Shown: piece by piece, positions 1-5,495 of the stretch
Layout: the number at the start of each line of letters is the position of its first letter
How positions within the stretch are numbered: the stretch's first letter is position 1
Notes under the pieces: generated by a model
Databases searched by the model: none
What the model saw: only the letters and a program-made list of their open reading frames with translations
What the model was told of the DNA's origin: nothing
Translations under genes and position numbers: made by a program
Source of the DNA: Lachnospiraceae bacterium
Lineage (GTDB): Bacteria; Bacillota; Clostridia; Lachnospirales; Lachnospiraceae
Direction of reading: 5' to 3'
Assembly (NCBI GenBank): GCA_003489085.1
Contig: DNJM01000062.1
Coordinates: 1,150 to 7,074 of the forward strand
DNA length: 5,925 nucleotides

Positions 1-385
1 ACGCACATCCGGTCCGGATCTCTACTCCCAGTCTCCTCAGCTCCAGCTTCAGGGCTTCAACTACGGAAACAGCCTGATCCGAATACGGATACAGATATCC
101 GTTCCTGTTTCTGGAATAAATCCCCAGCTTCATGAAAAAACGCAGTGTATCCTGATATGTAAAGTGACGCAGCACCTGCCATGCAAAATCAGGATCCGTG
201 CCTCTGTAGTCATTCGGCGACTGATTGGTATTGGTAAAATTGCAGCGCCCGTTTCCGGTCATCATAAGCTTCTTCCCGGGTATTTCCTTCTGTTCCAGCA
301 GCAGCACCTGGCTGCCTGCTTCCGCGGCAGTAATGGCTGCCATCATACCGGAAGCACCGCCGCCGATAACGATGATCTCATTCAT
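1..385 (-). CDS. HI0933/BaiN-family NAD(P)/FAD-dependent oxidoreductase, N-terminal 128 residues (3' end outside window)
   Basis: This is the start of a flavoprotein of the family labelled 'aminoacetone oxidase family FAD-binding enzyme' or BaiN/RdsA. I translated it from the minus strand: it begins MNEIIVIGGGASGMMAAI and stays open to position 1. The dinucleotide-binding GxGxxG is GGGASG (8-13), ending its strand in an acidic E31 that should bind the FAD ribose. The family signature GKKLMMTGNGRCNFTN (37-52) follows, then GYLYPYSDQAVSVVEAL (96-112), equivalent to the family's FP.S..A..V..AL block. Full members are about 400-420 aa, so about 70% lies outside. The start is supported by AAGGGG 9 bases upstream (400-395) and by the position of the Rossmann motif. 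The true substrate is unknown: the BaiN name comes from a proposed role in bile acid 7-dehydroxylation, but the family is widespread in bacteria that do not do this, so a bile acid role should not be assumed. The gene lies 41 bases after the MBL-fold gene. Confidence 0.93.
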   Translation of the reverse strand, partial: MNEIIVIGGGASGMMAAITAAEAGSQVLLLEQKEIPGKKLMMTGNGRCNFTNTNQSPNDYRGTDPDFAWQVLRHFTYQDTLRFFMKLGIYSRNRNGYLYPYSDQAVSVVEALKLELRRLGVEIRTGCA

Positions 386-394
386 ATACTCGTT

Positions 395-400
395 CCCCTT
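395..400 (-). promoter_or_regulatory. Ribosome binding site (AAGGGG) of the flavoprotein gene
   Basis: The minus strand reads AAGGGGAACGAGTATATG. The purine-rich site is 9 bases before the ATG at 385 and is the only good site in the 41-base gap, which supports this start. Confidence 0.65.
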
Positions 401-426
401 CTTTCCGTACCAGAGAAAATAAGGTA

Positions 427-1266
427 CTAATCCCACTCCAGTACACTTCCTGTCCGCAAATAGTGAACCCGTTCCGGCCAGTATTCCTTCAGAATCGTAA
501 AAGCCGGTTCCCCGGTACAATGACCGGTATAAATTTCTTCTACACCTTCCTGAAACAGGGTATGTCCCAGAGCAGTCACCTCCTCTGGTGTATAGGCCAA
601 TGTGCTGATTCCCCCCGGTGTCATCAAGTGGAACCCTCCTATCACCGTACAGACCTTTCTGCCGGAAAAGCGCTTCTTTACTTCCTTTACAATCGTATCA
701 ATGCCGCCATGTGAACAGCTGCTGCACAGGACAAGTCCCCTGGGAGTCTCCAGGACAAGGCTCTGCTCGTGGCTGAAATCATCAGCCGTAAAGCCATGCC
801 TGGTTTTCCGGAACATATGTGCCTTCACACCGCGTTCGGAAAGCCCCTCTGCCGTATGTGGAAGCAGCCATACACCCTTACACAGCTCCAGCTCACCTTC
901 TACATAGCAAAATCGATCCTCACATTCCTTTAGTACCGTTTCCGGAATTCCCAGATAGCGTTTTTTCCCCTGATACAGAGAATAACATGCTTCTTTGGAA
1001 GATTTTTGTAAGTAAATCCGGGCATGATGGTTATAGTTACAGAAGGCGGAAAAACCACCGGAATGATCATAGTGGGCATGGGACAGCACCGCTGCATCCA
1101 CCTGCTTCAAATCAATCCCCATTGCAGCCGCATTCATAAGAAAAGCATCCGTTGATCCGGCATCCAGCAGGATCTGGCTGCTTCCATATCTAATCCACAG
1201 GGACAGGCCATGCTCACAGGCCAGTTTTCCGTCTGATGTATTCTCAATCAGCACAGTGATCCGCAT
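427..1266 (-). CDS. MBL-fold metallo-hydrolase, COG1237 type
   Basis: This is a 279-aa metallo-beta-lactamase-fold protein, probably cytoplasmic: no signal peptide or membrane segment is visible. It begins MRITVLIENTSDGK, then CEHGLSLWI (17-25) and ILLDAGSTDAFLMNA (32-46). The metal site motif HAHYDH (63-68; H63, H65, D67, H68) sits in VLSHAHYDHSGGF. Further probable ligands or site residues are in SSCSHGGID (182-190; H186), GGFHL (210-214; H213) and TGHCTGEPA (247-255; H249). This arrangement is characteristic of the group often labelled '7,8-dihydropterin-6-methyl-4-(beta-D-ribofuranosyl)-aminobenzene-5'-phosphate synthase'. That name comes from an archaeal pathway and is unlikely to describe the role in a clostridial cell, so I give only the family. 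All metal-binding positions seem intact, with the usual length. The ATG at 1266 is preferred over an in-frame TTG at 1290 because GGGAGGAG lies directly upstream. Gaps are 31 bases to the PLP enzyme gene before it and 41 to the flavoprotein gene after it, so it is likely co-transcribed. Confidence 0.92.
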   Translation of the reverse strand: MRITVLIENTSDGKLACEHGLSLWIRYGSSQILLDAGSTDAFLMNAAAMGIDLKQVDAAVLSHAHYDHSGGFSAFCNYNHHARIYLQKSSKEACYSLYQGKKRYLGIPETVLKECEDRFCYVEGELELCKGVWLLPHTAEGLSERGVKAHMFRKTRHGFTADDFSHEQSLVLETPRGLVLCSSCSHGGIDTIVKEVKKRFSGRKVCTVIGGFHLMTPGGISTLAYTPEEVTALGHTLFQEGVEEIYTGHCTGEPAFTILKEYWPERVHYLRTGSVLEWD

Positions 1267-1271
1267 ACCGA

Positions 1272-1279
1272 CTCCTCCC
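1272..1279 (-). promoter_or_regulatory. Ribosome binding site (GGGAGGAG) deciding the start of the MBL-fold gene
   Basis: GGGAGGAG lies upstream of the ATG at 1266, with GGAGG 7 bases and AGGAG 5 bases from it. The family-typical N-terminus MRITVLIEN begins exactly there, so the in-frame TTG at 1290 and ATG at 1281 are unlikely starts. Confidence 0.8.
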
Positions 1280-1297
1280 ATCTGCAGCAATATCTGT

Positions 1298-2587
1298 TTA
1301 CAATGTTACCATACCGGCATCTGCCAGCTTCTGCAGGGATTTCAAAATGCCGAACCGGGCATGATCCCAGGTCAGGCCACCCTGAAAATAGACTGCATAC
1401 GGCGGTTTGATCGGTCCGTCCGCGCTCAGCTCAATGGAAGAGCCCTGTACAAATGCCCCGGCTGCCATAATCACATCACTGTCATAGCCCGGCATCGCCC
1501 ATGGCTCCGGAGTTACATAGCTGTCCACCGGAGCAGCTGCCTGAATGCCCTCGCAGAAAGCAATGACACCTTTCGGATCGCCGAATTCTACTGCCTGAAT
1601 AATATCATGGCGGCTTTCTGTACCATTTGGAATCACGGCAAAGCCAAGTGCTTCATATATATTAGCAGCAAAAACAGCACCCTTTAATGCACCGCTTACC
1701 ACCGTCGGAGCCAGAAACAATCCCTGGAAGAAGTCCTTCATCACGCCCAGTGAAGCACCAACCTCTTTTCCCAGTCCCGGGGATGTCAGCCGAACTGCAC
1801 AATTCTCGATACATTCTCTGGTTCCTGCAATATAGCCTCCAATCGGTGCCAGTCCGCCGCCCGGATTCTTGATCAGGGAACCGACCACCATATCCGCGCC
1901 TACATCACTTGGCTCCAGTACCTCTACAAATTCTCCATAACAGTTATCTACCATACAGATCAGATCCGGCCGCAATGCTTTTACGAATGCAATCGCCTTT
2001 CCGATCTTCTCTACGGAAAGTGTCGGACGGGTCAGATATCCCTTGGAGCGCTGAATCGCAACTACCTTTGTCTGTTTGCCAACCGCTTCCCGAATTGCCT
2101 CCAGATCAAATTCTCCTTCCGGTGTCAGTTCCACCTGGCGGTAGGTGATCCCGTACTCTGCCAGGGATCCTCTGGACGGACGGATACCAATCACCTCCTC
2201 CAGGGTATCATATGGTTTTCCGGAAATGGAAAGTAATTCATCTCCCGGGCGCAGATTGGCACTCAGAGCCAACGCCAGCGCATGAGTTCCGCAGGTGATC
2301 TGCGGACGCACCAGTGCCGCCTCTGTATGAAAAATATTAGCATAGACCTCTTCCAGAGTATCCCTGCCAAAGTCATTATAACCATATCCGCTTACATAGT
2401 TAAAGCATTCCGCACTCACTCTTGCATCCTGCATCCCCTTAATCACCTTCAGCTGATTATATTCAGCTACCCGGTCGATTTCCTGAAAGCGGTCTGCCAG
2501 GCCCGCTTCTGTCTTTTTGCCAAATGCAAGAACCTTTGCAGAAACACCCATGCTCTCATACATTCTGTCAGTCAATTCCTTCAACAT
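1298..2587 (-). CDS. Methionine gamma-lyase family / aluminum-resistance family PLP-dependent protein (YnbB-like)
   Basis: This is a 429-aa fold-type I PLP enzyme related to cystathionine/methionine gamma-lyases and to Bacillus YnbB (Alum_res family). Motifs visible in order are GYGYNDFGRDTLEEVYA (67-83), CGTHALALAL (99-108; the family phosphate-binding segment), GDELLSISGKPYDTLEEVIG (115-134), MVDNCYGEF (212-220; D214 likely contacts the pyridine nitrogen), SLIKNPGGGLAPIGGYIAG (237-255; K240 the likely Schiff-base lysine) and RLTSPGLGKEVG (266-277). The cofactor residues all look present, so the enzyme should be active, but its natural substrate is not established. The methionine gamma-lyase and aluminum-resistance names come from similarity or old phenotypes and should be read as family labels. 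The start at 2587 is chosen because AAAGGAG lies 8 bases upstream; an extension to 2701 would overlap miaA by about 100 bases and adds a sequence unlike the family. It begins 13 bases after miaA and is followed after 31 bases by the MBL-fold gene. Confidence 0.93.
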   Translation of the reverse strand: MLKELTDRMYESMGVSAKVLAFGKKTEAGLADRFQEIDRVAEYNQLKVIKGMQDARVSAECFNYVSGYGYNDFGRDTLEEVYANIFHTEAALVRPQITCGTHALALALSANLRPGDELLSISGKPYDTLEEVIGIRPSRGSLAEYGITYRQVELTPEGEFDLEAIREAVGKQTKVVAIQRSKGYLTRPTLSVEKIGKAIAFVKALRPDLICMVDNCYGEFVEVLEPSDVGADMVVGSLIKNPGGGLAPIGGYIAGTRECIENCAVRLTSPGLGKEVGASLGVMKDFFQGLFLAPTVVSGALKGAVFAANIYEALGFAVIPNGTESRHDIIQAVEFGDPKGVIAFCEGIQAAAPVDSYVTPEPWAMPGYDSDVIMAAGAFVQGSSIELSADGPIKPPYAVYFQGGLTWDHARFGILKSLQKLADAGMVTL

Positions 2588-2595
2588 CTCTTTTG

Positions 2596-2602
2596 CTCCT
2601 TT
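2596..2602 (-). promoter_or_regulatory. Strong ribosome binding site (AAAGGAG) deciding the start of the PLP enzyme gene
   Basis: AAAGGAG is followed by 8 bases (CAAAAGAG) and then the ATG at 2587. Its first bases overlap the TAA stop of miaA (2603-2601). The strength and spacing rule against the much longer reading frame that starts inside miaA. Confidence 0.85.
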
Positions 2603-3545
2603 ATATTCTCTTTTCTCTGATCTTTTGTAACAAAAATGCAAGAATTGCCGCTTCATCATGATCGAACTCCTGCTTGTCCACCCAGATGACATCCCGTTCA
2701 CGCCGAAACCAGGTCAGCTGACGTTTCGCAAAATGGCGTGTATCCCGTTTCAGGGTATAAACGGCTTCCTCCAACGTACATTCTCCCTCCAGATAGGCTA
2801 GGATTTCTTTATACCCCAGCCCCTGCATAGATACCATGTCCCGTGTGCAGCCCCTTTCCTGCAGCTTCTGTACTTCCTCTATCAGACCGTCCGCCAGCAT
2901 CTGATCGATCCGTTCCTCAATCCTGTGATACAGGAGTTCCCGGTCATCTGTCAATACGAAGTAAATAAACTGATACGGGGAAGTTTTGGCCCGTTCCCGC
3001 TCGTTGTGTTTTGAAATCAGCATTCCTGTCTGATGGTAGAATTCCAGTGCACGGATGACACGCTTGATATTATTGGCATGAATCTCCTGCGCTGCCTTCG
3101 GATCCCTTTCTGCAAGAAGTGCATGCAGAGCCTCCGCACCATGTTCCTCTGCAAAGTCTTCCAGCTCTTTCCGATATGCCGGATCACTCTCATGCTCTGT
3201 AAAATCAATATCATATAAAAGCGCCTGGATATAGAATCCGGTACCGCCGACAACAATCGGAATATGCCCATGTGCATAAATCTCTTCCAGCGCCGCACGT
3301 GCAAGCTGCTGGAAGCGTACCACATTGAATTCTTCTTCCGGCTCCAATACATCAATCAGATGATGGGGGATTCCTTCCATCTCTGACGTGCTGATCTTGG
3401 CCGAACCGATATCCATTCCACGGTACACCTGCATGGAATCCGCAGAAATAATTTCACCTCCAAGGGACTTGGCAAGTCCGATCGAAGCCTTTGTTTTCCC
3501 GGCTGCCGTAGGTCCGGTTAATATAATCAGTGGTTTTTTCTGCAT
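2601..3545 (-). CDS. miaA: tRNA dimethylallyltransferase MiaA
   Basis: MiaA transfers a dimethylallyl group from dimethylallyl diphosphate to N6 of A37 in tRNAs reading codons that begin with U, giving i6A37, the substrate of MiaB. The protein is 314 aa, normal for the family. It has the P-loop GPTAAGKT (11-18), then DSMQVYRGMDIGSAK (36-50) with the expected catalytic Asp at 36. GIPHHLIDVLEP (58-69), GGTGFYIQALL (100-110; the conserved Thr at 102), NNIKRVIRALE (158-168), and QGLGYKEI (241-248) follow, as in MiaA. The basic stretch TRHFAKRQLTWFRR (269-282) is the conserved tRNA-contact end. The ATG lies 2 bases after the mutL TAA, with an AGAGG about 11 bases upstream inside the last mutL codons; this is a somewhat long spacing, so its translation may depend on ribosomes finishing mutL. 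In many bacteria hfq follows miaA, but here the next gene starts 13 bases later and encodes a PLP enzyme. Confidence 0.97.
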   Translation of the reverse strand: MQKKPLIILTGPTAAGKTKASIGLAKSLGGEIISADSMQVYRGMDIGSAKISTSEMEGIPHHLIDVLEPEEEFNVVRFQQLARAALEEIYAHGHIPIVVGGTGFYIQALLYDIDFTEHESDPAYRKELEDFAEEHGAEALHALLAERDPKAAQEIHANNIKRVIRALEFYHQTGMLISKHNERERAKTSPYQFIYFVLTDDRELLYHRIEERIDQMLADGLIEEVQKLQERGCTRDMVSMQGLGYKEILAYLEGECTLEEAVYTLKRDTRHFAKRQLTWFRRERDVIWVDKQEFDHDEAAILAFLLQKIREKRI

Positions 3546-3547
3546 GC

Positions 3548-5482
3548 TTATACAATCCTCTTAAATTTCTTTTCCAGCTCCCGTTTGGACATCTCAATGA
3601 TCGTCGGACGCCCATGCGGACAATGATATGGGTTCTCCAGCGTCAGCAGCTCGCTGATCAATGTGTCAACCTCCTGCCGTGACAGTCTGGAGTTCCCCTT
3701 TACCGCTGCCTTACAGGACATGGAAGCAATCTTTTCATCAATGAGCTCCGGTGCCAGATTCGGTCCGATCTCATCGGAAAGGCTGTCCAGCATTTCCATC
3801 AGCAGCTCCTTTTTCGTGATTCCAAAGAGATTATCCGGAATGGCACGCACTGCATAAGTATCCGTTCCGAATGGTTCGATCTCGAATCCAATCCGGGTAA
3901 AATGATCCAGATAGGTTTCCAGAAGCTGCGCTTCCTGCATAGACAGGGACAGTACCAGGGGCGGACTGATATACTGGGACGTATACTCACGGGTCCGCAT
4001 GCCCTTCAGTGTCTTTTCGTATAATACCCTCTCATGTGCCGCGTGCTGGTCAATGATATACATTTTATCCTGCAGCTCAATAATCCAATAGGTATCAAAT
4101 ACCTGTCCTACAATCTTATATTCTGCCCTGCTTTCCCGTTTCAGAAATTTCTCGTCAAAAAAATTCAGCTGCCTGGGCAGTTCCGGCTTCTGTTCCTGCT
4201 CCACTGCTACAGGCTGATCCGGTTCCGGTTTTTTGACAGCTTTCTGTTCCTGCTGTTTCCGATAGAGAACCGCTTCCCGGATTCGGTCTGCCTTTGCCTC
4301 CGGCTTTGCAATCTCCGTCCGGCTCTTTACCTCCGCTTCCGACATCTGGTTGTGGTACGAAGTCACCCGTTCCCGCATCTTCTGCATAAAATAATCCAGA
4401 TCCCTGGTCTCCGACGTTTTCGCAGGTTCGGTCCGTTCAGAGGGTATCGCTTCCGGCATCCTGACTTCCGGAAGAGTCGCCTCGGGAATCAGTTCCTCAC
4501 CATGCAGCACCCGGCTTACCATTTCATAGACAAATTGGTACACCTCCTGCTGGTTACTGAAACGCAGCTCCATTTTCGTCGGATGCACATTGACATCAAT
4601 CGTCTCTCCCGGCATCGTAAAATGCAGCACAACAAATGGGTATTTATGCTGCATGGAAAAATCTTTATAAGCGTCTTCAATGGCTTTTGATATAACAGAG
4701 TTCTTGATATAGCGCCCATTGATAAAATAATTTTCAAAATTCCGATTGCCCCGGGTGATAATCGGCTCGCCAAGATAGCCGGTCACCTTCATCCCATTCT
4801 TCTGTGTATCTACCTTCAGAAGGTGATTGGCCACATCCCGCCCATAGATATGATAGATCACATCTTTCAGCCTTCCGTTTCCGGACGTGTGCATCCTGGT
4901 CTGCCCGTTATTGTCAAACCGGAAGGAAATCTCCGGATGGGACAGTGCCAGCCGCACCAGCAGGTCACTGACATGACTGGCTTCTGTCATCGGTGTCTTT
5001 AAGAACTTCCGTCTGGCCGGCGTATTATAAAATAATTGATGTACCAGAAAGGTAGTGCCATCCGGAACTCCGCACTCGGAAAAAGAGATTTCCTTTCCGC
5101 CTTCGATGCGGTATGAGCTGCCAAAGGTATCTTTCTTTGTTTTTGTACGAAGCTCTACCTGCGCCACAGCTGCAATGCTGGATAATGCTTCACCGCGGAA
5201 TCCCAGAGATCCGATGTGCACCAGATCATCTACGCTTCGGATCTTGCTGGTGGAATGCCGCAGAAAAGCATTCGGAATGTCTTCCCTCTCGATTCCACAG
5301 CCATTGTCTGAGATGCGGATCAGGGATATCCCGCCCTCCTGGATCTCTGTTACAATGGCAGTTGCCCCGGCATCTATTGCATTCTCTACCAGCTCTTTGA
5401 CCACGGATGCCGGCCGTTCAATGACTTCACCAGCTGCAATCTTATCTATGGTTATCTGGTCCAATACCTGTATCTGTCCCAT
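3548..5482 (-). CDS. mutL: DNA mismatch repair endonuclease MutL
   Basis: MutL couples mismatch recognition by MutS to strand removal; in organisms without MutH it nicks the new strand itself. The protein has 644 aa from the chosen start. The N-terminal GHKL ATPase domain shows KELVENAIDAGA (29-40; E30 and N34 for catalysis and Mg2+), DNGCGI (59-64), RHSTSK (75-80) and GFRGEAL (94-100). The transducer domain follows, with NVHPTKMEVR-like NVHPTKMELRF (298-308). A low-complexity charged linker spans about 330-450. The C-terminal domain carries the endonuclease metal motif DQHA(X)2E(X)4E (D478, H480, E484, E489), SCKAAVKG (589-596) and CPHGRP (621-626), the set found in nicking MutL proteins. 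The start at 5482 (MGQIQVLDQ) is preferred over an ATG at 5500 because an AGGAG lies 8 bases upstream of it and the homologous N-terminus begins here. It follows mutS by 11 bases and precedes miaA by 2. The clamp motif is unusual (see findings). Confidence 0.97.
   Translation of the reverse strand: MGQIQVLDQITIDKIAAGEVIERPASVVKELVENAIDAGATAIVTEIQEGGISLIRISDNGCGIEREDIPNAFLRHSTSKIRSVDDLVHIGSLGFRGEALSSIAAVAQVELRTKTKKDTFGSSYRIEGGKEISFSECGVPDGTTFLVHQLFYNTPARRKFLKTPMTEASHVSDLLVRLALSHPEISFRFDNNGQTRMHTSGNGRLKDVIYHIYGRDVANHLLKVDTQKNGMKVTGYLGEPIITRGNRNFENYFINGRYIKNSVISKAIEDAYKDFSMQHKYPFVVLHFTMPGETIDVNVHPTKMELRFSNQQEVYQFVYEMVSRVLHGEELIPEATLPEVRMPEAIPSERTEPAKTSETRDLDYFMQKMRERVTSYHNQMSEAEVKSRTEIAKPEAKADRIREAVLYRKQQEQKAVKKPEPDQPVAVEQEQKPELPRQLNFFDEKFLKRESRAEYKIVGQVFDTYWIIELQDKMYIIDQHAAHERVLYEKTLKGMRTREYTSQYISPPLVLSLSMQEAQLLETYLDHFTRIGFEIEPFGTDTYAVRAIPDNLFGITKKELLMEMLDSLSDEIGPNLAPELIDEKIASMSCKAAVKGNSRLSRQEVDTLISELLTLENPYHCPHGRPTIIEMSKRELEKKFKRIV
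4188..4254. repeat. 13-bp direct repeat pair in the mutL linker, in frame
   Basis: TTCTGTTCCTGCT (plus strand) occurs at 4188-4200 and again at 4242-4254. The copies are offset by 54 bases, which is 18 codons, and encode QEQK in both places (MutL residues 411-414 and 429-432). It lies within the low-complexity linker. The similarity could come simply from Gln/Glu-rich composition, but the DNA match is exact. Confidence 0.6.
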
Positions 5483-5490
5483 ATCTTCTT

Positions 5491-5495
5491 CTCCT
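5491..5495 (-). promoter_or_regulatory. Ribosome binding site of mutL (AGGAG) overlapping the mutS stop codon
   Basis: The minus strand reads TAGGAGAAGAAGATATG. AGGAG sits 8 bases before the ATG at 5482, an ideal distance, and shares its first two bases with the mutS TAG stop (5496-5494). This decides the mutL start: the upstream in-frame ATG at 5500 lies 5' of this site and has no comparable ribosome binding site of its own. The overlap suggests translational coupling of mutS and mutL, which is an inference. Confidence 0.85.

Noticed and set aside
407..427. A small inverted repeat (GTACC / GGTAC, 11-base loop) at the end of the MBL-fold gene
   Set aside because: The stem is only 5 base pairs and no T-run follows on the minus strand, so it is not credible as a terminator.
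164..430. Plus-strand open frames of 65-88 codons near the left edge
   Set aside because: They are antisense to the flavoprotein gene, which carries unmistakable FAD-binding motifs on the minus strand.
1267..1290. TTG (1290) and ATG (1281) starts for the MBL-fold gene
   Set aside because: The GGGAGGAG site lies inside this stretch and points to the ATG at 1266, where the family-typical N-terminus begins.
1256..1687. A 143-codon plus-strand open frame
   Set aside because: It is antisense to the PLP enzyme gene, crosses into the MBL-fold gene, has no domain-like sequence and no convincing ribosome binding site.
2588..2701. A 38-codon N-terminal extension of the PLP enzyme gene, beginning inside miaA
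   Set aside because: It overlaps miaA by about 100 bases, has no family-like sequence, and the ATG at 2587 has a near-perfect ribosome binding site.
3017..3355. A 112-codon minus-strand frame nested in miaA
   Set aside because: It is in a different frame from the conserved MiaA sequence and its product is a methionine/arginine/isoleucine-rich frame shadow.
4034..4690. A 218-codon plus-strand open frame
   Set aside because: It is fully antisense to mutL, its translation is an arginine/phenylalanine/leucine-rich reflection of the charged linker, and it resembles no family. The minus-strand frame is clearly MutL.
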